Positions 31,166-44,000 of a stretch of 64,000 bases of DNA are shown piece by piece. Source of the stretch: Cordylochernes scorpioides (lineage: Eukaryota; Arthropoda; Arachnida; Pseudoscorpiones; Chernetidae). Numbering within the stretch: position 1 is the stretch's first letter; the number at the start of each line of letters is the position of its first letter. The DNA lies in contig CP092881.1 of NCBI GenBank assembly GCA_030710605.1, positions 73,123,095 through 73,187,094 on the forward strand. Direction: 5' to 3'. The position numbers and the translations under genes are program-made. The notes under the pieces are model-generated. The model had not been told where the DNA came from. It searched no databases and saw only the letters and a list, made by a program, of their open reading frames with translations.

Positions 31166-31636
31166 TACTAGCCGAATGACCCGGGCAACGCCCGTGTTTT
31201 ACCCGATTGAATGTTTTTATTCAAATACTATTTGTTACAATTATAAATTGGCGCCTTAAATAAATGCATATATTAGTTAATACCTATAGCCTATGTGCTT
31301 TATCTGTCTATGTACTGTTGGCTTCCGTAGGCGTCTCATACTGGGAAAAAGAAAGAGAGGATTCCATTTAGTTATTAACTAATATATGCATTTATTTAAG
31401 GAGCCACCCGCTCCAACACAATAGTTACAAAAACGATAAAGCGAGTGGGGGTGGCATGATGGGGAGGGGCAAAGGTGGCGTGATCGTAGCCAACCAATAG
31501 GAGGGCGCCATTCCAAAAAAAAAGCAAACGGTGACAGAGTTGATGAGGAATGACGCTCGTAACTGTATATAGAATATATATAAGAAGGCATATCCTGACC
31601 AGGCTCACATGAGCATATCTATATGTTTTTTCACAT
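31166..31636. repeat. CCCGG-type repeat with inverted arms
   Basis: It begins TACTAGCCGAATGACCCGGG. GGCGCCTTAAATAAATGC (31248) and GCATTTATTTAAGGAGCC (31388) are inverted arms. The later part (GCAAACGGTGACAGAG) resembles the tRNA-Gly flanks near 55000 in reverse. No gene is seen. Confidence 0.5.
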
Positions 31637-31637
31637 A

Positions 31638-31798
31638 CAGTTAAACCTGTCTATAGCACCCCCTCTTGGGACTCACCAAAATAGGGTGCTATAGAGAGGG
31701 GGTGCTATAGACAGGTCACTTTTAATGTAAATCGCATCGTACTACGTATTTAAAATTGGCCGCCATAAAGAAGGAGGCGCTATAGACAGGTTTAACTG
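31638..31798. mobile_element. 161-bp MITE, TSD TA
   Basis: The termini are CAGTTAAACCTGTCTATAGC and GCTATAGACAGGTTTAACTG, flanked by TA. An internal GGTGCTATAG is repeated. The CTATAGACAGG motif is also the core of the 33232-34210 minisatellite. Confidence 0.88.
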
Positions 31799-31909
31799 TA
31801 TATATAATCACCTTTTTTAAATAGTACAGACTGTGTACTTTTGTTTGTATTGACAAGATGTCAATAAAATTATTTTAATTGTCTACAGTTTGCTTGTGGT
31901 ACATCCCAC

Positions 31910-32640
31910 TTGAGTGTCCAGCAGTAGTCAGCAAGCATACCGGGACTCCATTTACCTTGGTACCCGCTTCTCCATGCTTGATGCATCTTGATGAAACCTC
32001 TCACCATGTTCATCGCTAACCGTACCAAGATTGTCTGGAAAGAAATCTAGATGTGAATGCAGGAAATATATCTTGTGAGAGACATGTTACATCCCAGTGC
32101 TTTGTAGGAAAGTAAAGTTCATTAACTAAGTCACTGTAGTTTTCAGCCTTAACATTTCTCAAAAGTTCTTCCAAAGTTTATAAAAGAATTCCATGCTGCT
32201 GCTTCAAATTCAATTAAGCTATCGTCAAAATTCCCATTCTTTGGCAATTCTCGAATCTGGTTTCCAACAAAAATGCCTTCTTTCATTTTCGCATCACTTA
32301 TGCTAGAGGGAATTTTCGTTTCAAATAGGTAAATACAGCAGAATTTGTATCATTGCCTTGACAAAGTTCTTCACTAATCCCAGTTTAATATGTAATGGTG
32401 GTAAGTATATATTTTCAGATTTGACCAATGGAAAAGGTGCAAAGGGTTTTACAGTTTGGCCAGTTTGTTTTAATATAATGTCTTTCCTTGTCTCAACTAA
32501 ACAACTAACATAGAAAACAACAAAATGTTTATATCCAAGCTGTAAACCAAGCAAGAGAACAATGTCTTTCAAGTCACCACATTTTACAGATGTATATCTG
32601 TCGTACTCTACCTTTTTAAAAACAGTTTCATGCTTTCATA
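31910..32640 (-). pseudogene. Degenerate transposon-type protein relic (LPPLHIKLGL motif)
   Basis: The minus strand encodes pieces of a recurrent invertebrate protein usually found in multicopy, transposon-like context: DLKDIVLLLGLQLGYKHF..., LPPLHIKLGLVKNFVKA, then after stops GIFVGNQIRELPK-like and, at the 3' end, DNLGTVSDEHGE- and HQDAxSMEKR-like residues. Stops and frameshifts disrupt it throughout. I recognise the family pattern but cannot name its transposon superfamily. Confidence 0.6.
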
Positions 32641-32693
32641 ACTCTCATGTTAAATGTGTGTGCTATTGGCACCAATGGGAGCTTATTACCATT

Positions 32694-33015
32694 GTTTTTT
32701 TTTTTTTTTGCTTATCCCTAGTACACGTGGTACAGTCCATGATAATCATGGTGGGTAGTTAGCGACTGCTTTTTACTGTAAGCGCACCACATGTCTACAC
32801 ATGTGAAAGCAGTTCGACTTTGCACTTACAAATGTGCCAGAGCCCCGTTTGATTACTTGCACTCGCTGGTGGGGTTGGACTTTTGCAAGAATCGGGGGGC
32901 CATTGAAGCATTTTTTTTTTTTTTATTTAAACAGAAAAAAGTGTCCAATGCGGGAATCGAACCCGGGTCATAGTGGTCGAAAACCAAACGGTTTAACCAG
33001 CCTTCCACCGACCTC
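32694..33015 (-). repeat. tRNA-derived SINE, full length
   Basis: Minus-strand copy with A-run, GCTTATCCCTAGTACACGTGG complement, palindrome, B box GGTTCGATTCC and head GAGGTCGGTGGAAGGCTGG. Confidence 0.9.
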
Positions 33016-33063
33016 CTTATTACCATTGTGAAGGAGAAAAGCTTTCAAACTAACTTTAGAGGA

Positions 33064-34433
33064 TAATACAAGAAAATAAGACCTAATCCAAATAATTTAT
33101 TAGTGTGTGACGTTTCGGCTACAGCATTGACCATCATCAGACAAAAGAATAAAATGGAGATTATAGATAGACTGGAAGAAAGGCCCGGGCAACGCCCGGG
33201 GTTTACCCGAGTGCGAATATATTTTAAAAACGTTGTCTTGGGTGGTCGCTATAGACAGGGTGGTCTGTATAGACAGGTGTATGTATCACACAGCCGATAA
33301 CAGGGTTGTCTAGAGTGGCCGCTATATACAGGGTGGTCTGTATAGACAGGTGTATGTATCACACAGCCGATAACAGGGTTGTCTAGAATGGCCGCTATAT
33401 ACAGGGTGGTCTGTATAGACAGGTGTATGTATCACACAGCCGATAACAGGGTTGTCTTGGGTGGCCGCTATAGACAGGTGTATGTATCACACAGCTGATA
33501 ACAGGGTTATCTAGAATGGCCGCTATATACAGGGTGGTCTGTATAGACAGGTGGATGTATCACACAGCTGATAATAGGGTTGTCTAGAGTGGTCGCTATA
33601 GATAGGGTGGTCTGTATAGACAGGTGGATGTATCACACAGCTGATAATAGGGTTGCCTAGAGTGGCCGCTATAGACAGGGTGGTCTGTATAGACAGGTGG
33701 ATGTATCACACAGCTGATAACAGGGTTGTCTAGAGTGGTCGCTATAGACAGGGTGGTCTGTATAGACAGGTGGATGTATCACACAGCTGATAACAGGGTT
33801 GTCTAGAGTGGCCGCTATAGACAGGTGTATGTATCACACAGCTGATAACAGGGTTTTCTAGAATGGCCGCTATATACAGGTGGTCTGTATAGACAGGTGG
33901 ATGTATCACACAGCTGATAACAGGGTTGTCTAGAGTGGTCGCTATTGACAGGGTGGTCTGTATAGACAGGTGGATGTATCACACAGCTGATAACAGGGTT
34001 GTCTAGAATGGTCGCTATAGACAGGGTGGTCTGTATAGACAGGTGTATGTATCACACTGCTGATAACAGGGTTGCCTAAAGTGACCGCTATAGACAGGGT
34101 GGTCTGTATAGACAGGTGGATGTAACACACTGCTGATAACAGGGTTGTCTAAAATGGCCGCTATAGACAGGTGTATGTATCACACAGCTGATAACAGGGT
34201 TGTCTACAGGGGGGCGGGCAGGGAGGTCACGTGTTTGCTGGCAGCCAATGGGCGCACATTCTATCCGTGAGCTTCAGACAAACAGAATAAGGCAAATATA
34301 TAAGTAGATGTCATTCTTTTGTCTGATGATGGTGACAATGCTGTTGCCGAAATGCCACACACTAATAAATTATTTGGATTAGTTATTTTCTTGTATTATA
34401 ATCTATAATACAAATTGTGCTTTATCATAACTT
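33064..34433. repeat. Foldback element enclosing a minisatellite
   Basis: The left arm 33064-33160 (ACAAGAAAATAAGACCTAATCC...GTGTGTGACGTTTCGG) and right arm 34312-34433 (CTGATGATGGTGACAATGC...GCCGAAATGCCACACAC...TGTGCTTTATCA) are inverted. Between them are a CCCGG-type fragment and a 14-unit minisatellite. Confidence 0.7.
33232..34210 (+). repeat. Minisatellite, 14 units of about 55-75 bp
   Basis: The unit has GGTCGCTATAGACAGGGTGG, TCTGTATAGACAGGTGTATG, TATCACACAGCTGATAACAG and GGTTGTCTAGAGT. Shorter units lack the TCTGTATAGACAG segment. The CTATAGACAGG core matches the termini of the MITE at 31638-31798. Confidence 0.92.
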
Positions 34434-35250
34434 TAGAGGAATCAATGAATAAGCGTCACTCTTCAGTAATTCAAAATGGAACAATACACCTAATTAGACA
34501 ACAAACATGTAATTGGTTATTTTAAACTATCTGAAACTAACCTATTGAGAGAGATATACTCGATGGCACTGTTTGCCACAACTTTAGGATTATCCTGATC
34601 AAAATTAATTGGAAATTGGAGATAAATTGAAAGACTGCGCGATTTGTTAAGTAATAAAAATCTAAACTAAAGCATAAGACTGGTTAAGATAAACACGTTC
34701 TTAATACACGTATCGTGTAAGTAGGCCAACTGTTTGACACGAGGTTTGAGCTGAATACAACATGTTTATGAGGGGTCAACACATTTTATTGTATATTTTA
34801 AAAAGAATTCTTCAAAATATACATAAAGTTTTAATTATTATATATTATTTTAAAATAAACAATTTAAATATCTTAGGATATGAATATATGTATTGTGTAC
34901 CTTAAAAAATAATAATTTAAAAAAGTAAGTTACGTTATAGAAGCTGTTACCTTGACAACAGAATTAAGAAGTTAACAGTGTGCCAAAGTTTATAAACGTA
35001 AAATAATAATGTTATTTTTCATTTTTAATTTTTTAATTTTAAATTTCACAATAATAATTTTATTGAATTTTAATTATATATTTTTTGTTTAATAAAAGGT
35101 ATAAAAACTCTATAAAATATATTCATATATTCACGAGTATATATATGTTTAGGAAATAAAAAGGCATATATTGGATTGAATAAAACTATTTATTTAATTA
35201 TCAATTTTAAAAATATGCCTTTTTATTACTTAAAGATTTAAAGATGGATT
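34434..35250. other. AT-rich interval without recognisable features
   Basis: I see no gene, repeat arm or RNA here, only long AT-rich runs up to the LTR element target site ACCC. Confidence 0.6.
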
Positions 35251-35254
35251 ACCC

Positions 35255-36886
35255 TGTTGGGGCACGTTTTTGTAACCATACCCCAACAGAAGGCGTATGT
35301 ATAATCAAATCAAATGGATACATGGCTTCCCTCCCACATAGACTTACAGACCATTTTTTTTGCCCAGAAACTTAGACACTTGGTAACACCAGACTTCCAT
35401 GCCGAAAGCTGATGCCTGGTAAAGAAGAAGACATCCAGAGACATCCGAGCAGGAAACTGTTGTTTCATATGTACATATATTCCCCTCACCAAAAATTTAG
35501 GTAAAGGTGACCAGAAAAAAAAATGGAGAAGGAAGATCTCTAAAGGACTGAACCTTATAAAATATCCTTCCCGAGAAAGGAAAGCGTTATATTACAGTTC
35601 AAGTGAAAAGGGGCCTGTGTCGATTTATAGCTAAGACGGAGGGGGGCGATATATATATATCGTCCCGAGAAAAAGGGAGGATGGTTTTTCAATCCATGTG
35701 GAAGGGGGGGGGGGGGGCTGGCGTCTGAAATTTTACACTATCGCCGTAGCTGTTGCTCTCTTTAGATTTTTTTTGTTTTGGTAATACTATATGTTCTAAT
35801 TTGATGGGAGAGGCCTGGAGTCTGAAATCTTACACTAGTGCCGTGGCTGATTCTCTCTTTAGATTTTTTGTTTTGGTAATACTATATGTTCTATTTTGAT
35901 GAGATCTGGGGCGTCTATGAAATTGATACTGGAGCCGTTGGCCATTTTGATTGGTGTTTCTTTCGGCGAATGAAAATGGAGAGAGAGATGAATAAAAGAA
36001 GGTTCTTTGCCAAAAGGCAGGAGATTCGATCGGAGTCGCTCAGTGAAAGGACAGTCTGCAGACAGGAGACCAGACCTTTGCCGGCACTTTCGAGAAAAGG
36101 TAAGCCATTTGTCATTATGACTTAGCGCCTTCCCCCCCCCCCTTTTGTGTAGTAGCCAACCTAGATTTCGCATGGGCCCTAAAGGGCTATAAAGTAACTT
36201 CAGGTTACCTCTATCTAAATTTTACTATGTAAATAGCATATCTCGTCAGTATAGACATGTTCCCAAATTTTAAGATATTTAAATAAATATCTAGAGAAAT
36301 TTTCTTGTTTCCTCTGTTACCTATTTCATACATAATTTGCCTTATGGTGCTATTCCCACTGTTTAAATGAAATGTTGTATGTTTCTTACCTATTTGAAGG
36401 GAATGTTACTAATAATCAAGTCTCCCATAAATTACCGGCCACATACATTGCCGCGAGTGTCTGTGTTTCAGTGTTTTATAGATTGCCCAATTTAATAACG
36501 ATTTCATGGGTTGTCTGATGAAATTGTATAATAGTGTCGCGGCTGTTTCCATCTTTAGACCATTGTTCTGACAATATTATATGCTCGATCCTTGCTTTAG
36601 CTCAACTCTTAATCAATTACAGAGTTTTTCCCCCCTTTTCTTTTTTATTTATTTTATTTATCCTGTTTGCACAAATTGCATTACATGTGATGATGTAAAG
36701 ACATATGCCGATAGTGCATCACTGACAGCTGTGCTGCTATTATACAACATTAAGGTCTTGCTGCGGGTTATATACATGGGGTTGTTGGCCTAAATTGCTA
36801 TATATATATATACTTAAGTAAGGAAACTTTTAATAAGTCACATCGTGTATCCTCCCTTTTCAACTATCCAAACCGGGAACCCAACA
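35255..36886 (+). repeat. 5' LTR (TGTTGGG...CCCAACA)
   Basis: 1632 bp with inverted ends TGTTGGG/CCCAACA. Candidate core promoter CTATAAAG is near 36187 and AATAAA near 36283. A splice-donor-like AAAAG|gtaagc sits near 36100. Poly-G and poly-C tracts vary in length between LTRs. Confidence 0.9.
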
Positions 36887-36887
36887 A

Positions 36888-36910
36888 TGTCGCCCGCCGC
36901 GGGGCTCGAA
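36888..36910 (+). promoter_or_regulatory. Primer-binding site, tRNA-Lys type
   Basis: One base after the LTR, TGTCGCCCGCCGCGGGGCTC and the next bases closely complement the 3' end and T-arm of a tRNA-Lys (GAGCCCC...GGGCGCCA pattern), with a few mismatches, including T for G at the third base. Confidence 0.6.
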
Positions 36911-37206
36911 TTTAGTATATGTTTCTTCCCCTATACTTTAGAAATATATACCTAATGAAAAGCCATACTATTTTTAAGTATTGGTGAAGTAGTCCACGCA
37001 TCCTGAGATTAACAGTCTATTATAAATCGTGAATTTTAATTTATGCTTTCCGTTTCACTGGCATTTTATCAGGCAATGAAAGTTATGTTGAGGCGGTGCA
37101 TACCGCATCTCTCGCCGCTGTCTTTTACGATTCACATTGTTTGTGGCAAAACCTTAATATTATCATTGATTTCTGATATCAAAGTAAAACGTCTATGGGG
37201 ATGAGT

Positions 37207-38250
37207 ATCTTTTATTCTGGTCTTCGCGAGCTTTCGAGCTTGTCCGCCCTTCTACAGGAGAAACATATACAATATATCAAGAAAATATAACGTCGCCTGA
37301 TGCTAAAACTATTATGATTCTATGTACATATATATATATACATTAGGAAGTTTTGCATATTATTTGTTTTCTTAAGACATATTTTTTTGATTAAGGTATT
37401 ACACATATTCTACTATTGTTTGCTATATTCTATGAATTATCTTATAGGTTAGAAATTCTATTATTTAAGTAGTTTTATAATAGTTATTGGCTATTACATA
37501 TAAGTTACTTATATTATTGTTGATATTATTAGCTGGTACTAGGATATATTGTGTTATATGTTTCGGGCAAATCTATTTTCTATTAATGCTATTGTGTTTT
37601 CTGAATAATAGAAAATCAATTATAAGCCTTTGATATTTGCTGTTTATGTTATTGTAATGTATTCTAGGTTCTCCTAATGCGAAAGTGTGACCTGTTCCTT
37701 TGCAGTATTGGAAAATTAGAGACCTATTGTCTTGATTAATAACGTTGCGTCTATGTTCATATATTCTATTGCTGACTCTCCTTCCTGTCTCCCCTGCGTA
37801 TTACTTGGCAGCTGTTACACTCTACGGAATATATTGCCTTTTATTCTCTCTTTTGGTTAGTGGGTTTTATGATAGTAGGATTATTTTAGATAGCGGACTT
37901 TTATGGTGGAGCCTATGTTAGGGGAATTACAGTAATACGTTTGGATGCCAGAGTTTCTTAAGTAGTTGGCTATTGTTATAGATGTTTGTGAGTATGGAAT
38001 GTAACATATCGCCCTATAGATATTTTGTGGAAATGTTGTAATATAAAGATGGTTTGGTATCCTGCTTGCTGGACATTATTTATAATGTTCTGTGTCTCAA
38101 TCATTTTGAATTCTGTTGCGAGCACCATTGATTACAATTTCTTTATTTTACTTTCTCAAATTATTATATACAGTATGAGAAATGAGGTTGGATTTCCCAT
38201 AGTTCAAATTTAGAACGGTGATCAGTGTTTTACAGTAGTCTACTGAAATG
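37207..38250 (-). pseudogene. Penelope-like element relic: GIY-YIG endonuclease region and 3' end
   Basis: On the minus strand, in shifted frames: IPYSQTSITIANYLRNSGIQ followed by NIGSTIK (the RT-endonuclease linker), then YAGETGRRVSNRIYEHRRNV, the GIY-YIG endonuclease signature of Penelope-like elements. Upstream residues NIINNVQQAGY may be the end of the RT domain. The 3' end GAAAGCTCGCGAAGACCAG then AATAAAAG (37207-37235) matches the GAAAGCTCGC end at 63911-63925. Many stops make it inactive. It lies inside the young LTR element. Confidence 0.72.
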
Positions 38251-39432
38251 ACTTAGCATTTTTTTTTTTTCATCATAGCTCTGATATAATTTTCTCACAG
38301 CAGAGGTGAGTTCTGATAATTATTGCTGGATACAAATATCTTAACTTCATTTTAATAGCGCTTTCTATCAAATCATACTAGCCTGTGCATCCAGATATAT
38401 GAGCCTTAAGGTGAAAATAGAATTGAAGATCCAGTTAGCGTACCCGTGAAGAGAGAAATTTGATCACCATAAAAAGACGCGTCAGGCAACCGACTTTTTT
38501 TTTTCTCATGATGCCTTCAACTGCATATGATCTTAAATATCCTGTATACACTCTGACAAAGGAAGGTTATCCTGAATTGACAAATGTATAATTTTTGTCT
38601 TTAGTAGAGATTTCCAAGATTCTATTTCTGAAACATTTTTTTGGATGAAGACAAATAAAACCATCTTGATAGTATTGAATTTTACAGTAAATATTTGCCA
38701 GCAGAAGGCATGATGAGATTACATGAAATTTAAACCAGTTATATGCTTAGTATGTTTCTTCAGCTGTAATTTGACACCGTCTTGAAATAAAGAAATTGGA
38801 CGGTGCGCTATATCTTGATGCTGGATATTTCTGTGTCAGAAAGGTGTAGTTATTCTGTTTAATGAGAATTCCAATAATTATCGAAATTCAGCAGATTATC
38901 ATTGGGGATTTGAACAACTGTCTTGAAAATTTTTGAACAGCCCGAGTAGATAGAAGAGTCCTAGAGTTAGAGTGGAGAATTAGTAGTACAGACCGACCAC
39001 TCGACGCAGATAACTCTAGGGAACAATTATTGTGTTAATTCGCCGTAGACAAGAAGAACTTTGGTTCTCAGGATATTCGATAGGCAGAATTTCGAGAATT
39101 AATAAGGTCATGGTTAAAGTTTACACAGGCATGTGGGGGGGTAAAGACAGTGATTTAAACAAGATAAGAGGCAGCCTTATGTCTTAAATACTTTCAGTGG
39201 AAGTAGATGCCACTGCAAATATTCAGGTCTAATAATTTCTAAATTTGAAGTCATGCATGACGGGTTAGCACGGGATTGACGCCTGGACGGGCTTTCACTG
39301 GGATTAATCGAGCTTGCGAAAGAACTAGAAGAAGTGTGACATGTCACGCCACTGTACTAAGATAATAATTGAGAAGATTTATGTTGAGCCAACTGAAATT
39401 AGTAAAGAATTAAGAGATTAAGGTCTTATTCT

Positions 39433-39735
39433 TTGAGTTTTACACTAATTTCAATTACGCGATATGGACGGCGTTATAAGTTGGGTGGAAATGATTCGGC
39501 CGCAATGGGATGGTCTCCTGGAGATTGGTACGATCAAATAATACTTATTGAATGCCGGGCGGGATCGCATAAAGCATTAAATGACATCGAGAAATGCTTA
39601 AAGAAACACCCTAGAAGATTGGGGATCGACAAAATGACGACATGGAAAATGCTCAACATTGTACATTGGCAGCAAAATGATATCTTGCTATTGTATGGAC
39701 GACCACTCCTTCCTGAAATGTGCAGCGGATGTTAG
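39433..39735 (+). CDS. Unrecognised 100-codon frame inside the LTR element
   Basis: The frame has balanced composition (WSPGDWYDQ, ECRAGSHKAL, KKHPRRLGIDK) unlike the AT-rich filler around it, but I recognise no domain. Given its place 1 kb upstream of the integrase tail it could be a remnant of the element's polyprotein. No initiation context favours the ATG at 39433. Confidence 0.25.
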   Translation: MSFTLISITRYGRRYKLGGNDSAAMGWSPGDWYDQIILIECRAGSHKALNDIEKCLKKHPRRLGIDKMTTWKMLNIVHWQQNDILLLYGRPLLPEMCSGC

Positions 39736-40594
39736 TCCCAGAATTAGGTCCTTTGAGGCGACACTTTCCTTTGCAGATGACATAAAGACGCATGACAAAA
39801 CAGCACACGAGCATTTAAACTAGCTTCAATTCCTGCCATTAATTAATTTAGTTGACCAATAGCTATAGAACCGCTGGAGACCTCCATACCCTGTGTGAAT
39901 ATTTTAGTGAGAAATGAGCGATTCAATTCTATGAGCCATGAGGTATCCTGTAAGATCAGAGATGTACCCCATTCAATTTTTTTTTTTTTTTTAACTGTCA
40001 TATAATTCGGAAACTAGAAAACTACACTATTTTGATACAGTTTACATCTAGCATCCATGTGAACTCAATATGACTATTGAACGTAGATTGAAGATTAATG
40101 AGCGAGCCAACCTAAAGAGAACGAGTTTAATAGGCTTACAATCAGTAGTTGAAACAGACTATTCGCACAATTTTGTTATGTTCTCCCTCTAGCTGATCTA
40201 TGACATTATAGATTTTTTTTAACAAGGTGACTACCCCGTCGAGTGTATATGAAGGTATAAAGGTTTAAAGGTCATAGGCTGTTGGAATAATAATACACTA
40301 GTAATAATTATAGTTCATTCTGATGTACAGTAGAGGCAGTGAGAACAGCGCCTCTACCATCATGGCTAGTTAGTTTCAATACACCCAGAAAGAGCATTGA
40401 TCTAAGATTACTATCCACCCACATGGATGAACATGTACCTCTCCCATTTCCTTCCCCTTTGGGCCATGAACCCATCTTTCACCCCTCGGTTCCCTGCCCC
40501 CATTAATACATGAGATTCTCTTCTCCAATCCCCACTACTAATCTGGAATATTTCAGACAGCAGACTGAGAGAGAACTGAGAGAAAAGGCTGAGA

Positions 40595-41068
40595 ACTTTC
40601 AATAACGGGGACTTAGTCCTAGTGGAGAGAATGCATGAGACGAAGGGGCGTCACAAATTTGAGCCAAGGTATGGGGGTCCATATGAGGTACTAAGAAGAG
40701 CTGGTGGTACTGTATATCTCTTGAAGAATCTAGAAACTGGGAATTTGGATAAATACCATATAGATAGGTTAAAACAATACCATATACCAATTAGGATTTT
40801 CCCCACAGAGGAGGAGGAAACTAGTGATGGTAATTCAAGTCAAGGTTCCAGTGATGAAGACCATTGGATTCATCTTACAGGTCCAGCTTATCTCCATAAT
40901 AGGTCCGTTAATGTAGTGGTTCCACAAGGGGTGACAACCAGAGCGAACTCAGAAGTAATGAGACGAGGGGAAGTTGACAGAGTTAGTGTGAACAGTTTAA
41001 CTTTACGCAGGTCTACAAGGGTGAAAAGGCCCACACAGTGTAAATTCTGCTTAGACTGTCGACACTAA
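40595..41068 (+). pseudogene. Gypsy-type integrase C-terminal domain remnant
   Basis: An open frame reads GDLVLVERMHETKGRHKFEP, then RYGGPYEVLRR...YHIDRLKQYHI, the SH3-like C-terminal domain of Ty3/Gypsy and retroviral-like integrases. An acidic linker and a basic tail (LTLRRSTRVKRP) follow. Just upstream, TERELREKAENF in another frame looks like the preceding linker. The catalytic core is absent. It is probably the only clear coding remnant of the LTR element itself. Confidence 0.72.
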
Positions 41069-44000
41069 CTAGGATTTTGGAGTGTGTACGGAGAATCAGC
41101 TCGATAGAATGAGAAGTTTAGAGATTTCAACCTTTTTATTTTTCCATTTAAAAACCTTTTTTTTTTAAGTAGAACTTCATTAGGATTCCTTTTTTTTATA
41201 CAAACTATTTCTTGTTAAAACCCGAGTTTCAAAGACCAATGAGAATAATGTATACCATTGTGAATTAACTATTTAGTGTAAATCTGAAATTTTAGTTATT
41301 ATCAGGAGTAATAGGTGAAGGAAGGTGTAGGAAATCACAACTTAGAGGGGGGCTATGTCTAAAACAACAACCTAATAGGCATCCTATGGCTTGTGTTGGG
41401 TAATTCAGAAACCCTATAATCCCTGGCCTTCAGGTAGTAGCTTTGAAATAGGTTTCTAATGAGGACATGAAAGGTCAATCTTTCAGAGTAAAGTTGTGAA
41501 GTATAGGGACCCTAAGCCAGGGGTGGAAGTTAAGTAGGCCCAGACCGTAGTCGATCCTCGGAAAGCACTTGAGAATGTTAGTGTTGGGTAGTGAATCGTA
41601 AACCCTATAAATCCATCTTTCAATAGAGTGTTGAGGTCGGACTACTGCAAAGGGGACAGACGCAAGATGAAGTAGGAAGAAAGTGACTTCACCCACGGTG
41701 GCTAGGGGAGAGACTCAATCCGCTTTTATGAGGTGTCACGTTTAATGGTCCTTTATTCGCCATTATAATTTGTGTGTGTCTTTATAGAATTGTCGTGAAT
41801 AGTCACTTAGTGTCAAAGCAAGGGCAGTTTTGAAATTACATTTTTTTTAGGTAGGTTAGCTTTCAGATTATTTAGAATTGTTAACCATTTTATTAACAAT
41901 CATTTATCGAGTATAAAGTATCAGTATATATAGAGCTTGTACAGAGGCATTTTCTTTTGAGTAACCTAGGGCTTTAGTTCCCAATTTGTTTTAATTTTAT
42001 TATTTTATTTGATTTCACATTTAGTCCTGGAGATTAGTAATAGTTAGAGTAAATGTTAACATTGACGATTGAAGTGCTTTGGCTTTTATAGTAGTTTCTA
42101 GCTTTAGTTTATGTGCAAGATGCGAATGAAATTGAATGAATGGGAAATCTTAGTGAATGTGTCCAAGGATAGAAACAATTATACTGTTAGACCAAAGGCA
42201 TATTAGAATAGTGTAGGGAATTAATAGGTTCGATTTTTAATTTTGATTTCATTATTTGTTAGGATCGGAAGCCTCAAACAGGACAACTACAACTCTATTG
42301 TTAGGAAAATATTCGCTCCACTTTGTTAGGTCTCCTTTTAGAGGAGTGCAAATATTGATTTCTTTTATTAGGGTAATCAGTTACTCTATTTCATTATATC
42401 AACTTGAATTTTAAGAGTCGTAGATAATGATCATGTCTCGATTCTCAGACTGGAAGGTTGTGGGAGGTTATGATCAGACCAGAAAACCCACAAAACTTCT
42501 CCTCATTAGAGGAAACGAAGAGGTATAGATTGAATTTTATGCAGGATGGGGGATTTGTTTTAGCCATGCCGTATAGCCTGGGGTATAACGGCGCGACCTT
42601 GGGTAACCGATCTGACACCGTAGTTTCGACGCTTTTAGCGTGGCTGGAGCGAGGGTATTCCAGACGGGAGGTCCTGTAAGATTGGCAAGTAGGCAGAGAT
42701 TGCCCAGTTATTCTAGACGAAGTGTTTCCGTCTATTGAATTTTTTGGTACCAGTTTGATCCCCCATAGCTAGCGGAAGTTTCTTCTAATAAAGGATTCGC
42801 CCTGCCATACGTTTTGTTGGAATGAATTCGAGCATAAGACCGATTCGAGAGGCAGAATAAGTAATTATTAGGACCTTCAACGAGTTTAGACTCGTTCCAT
42901 GTTAGGATAAGATTTTAAAGTATTAGTTAACTATAAGGACCGCGAACGAGACGCCAGAACGAGCCAATGAGTCAAAGTTTTAGAAGTGTTGTATGGAGGA
43001 CAGTAGAATTAAGAGCAGTTATACAGGAAGTAGAATCCTGAAGGAATTTGTTAAAGGAACCAAAATTTAAGATTGATAAAATTCAAACTTATAAGATGTA
43101 GATTTATAGGATTCAAGTCAATGAATAGAGAGTATATTAGTAGATGAAAGTAATATGAATTTCTTGGAAGGGGGAGGTAGCTGAACTGTACACACCCCAG
43201 AGGCAAGGTAAACGGAGCCACAAACAAAATAGTATAAATTGATTAGTCGCTCTGCCAAAACAGAAAAGAAATTCTCTTCATACGGTTGTCACCCTAGATT
43301 TAAATGGACTGTGTAGTTTAATAGAGGTCTGGGCTATGTTCCATTTGACCAAGATTCTAAATGACGTTCCCATCTGGGTTGAGAGAGTATTGTAATTTGA
43401 GGAATCTAACACACAAGAGAGAACCCACCCTCCAGTAGGATCGGGATAGACGAATATTACCCAGTGACCAACTCGTGATTCCAGACTGAATAAGATTGAA
43501 AAACTGAGATACTAAACCTTGAACCTTCAGCGCACAAATATATATAATGTGTTTTCATTTTCTTATTGAATATGTTATTATTTTATATCATATATATTAT
43601 ATTATAATCATATGCTATTCATTTCAACGATTTTATTTCCTTTGATATTCATGATATTAGTAATATTTACCGGCCATGTTGCGATTTTTTTTTTTAACAT
43701 GTTGTCATGGCTTATTCTTCCCTCAAGGCATGATCTATTTTATCCTTATTGTCTTTTATCCGCCTTACTTGTATAAGTATATATATTTTGTCATCATATA
43801 TAATTTTGTAGTAGTTTTCTTTATCATCTATCATGGGATGATTTTTATCATATTTAATCACTATCTGCATGATACGTGTTTTCTTCAATATATATATTAT
43901 ACCCATCATATAACATGGAAGGATTCATTTTATCATTACATATTTCGTGCCTTATTTAATAATTACTTTCACAATTTGTTTTCTGTAACCTTTTTTTTTT

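Noticed and set aside
33232..34210. Possible CRISPR array
   Set aside because: Units are contiguous tandem copies without unique spacers, in a eukaryotic transposon context.
35886..36125. 79-codon frame in the LTR, repeated at 45351-45590
   Set aside because: It is present in both LTRs simply because they are duplicates; no domain is visible, and the solo LTR 10525-12212 lacks an equivalent frame.
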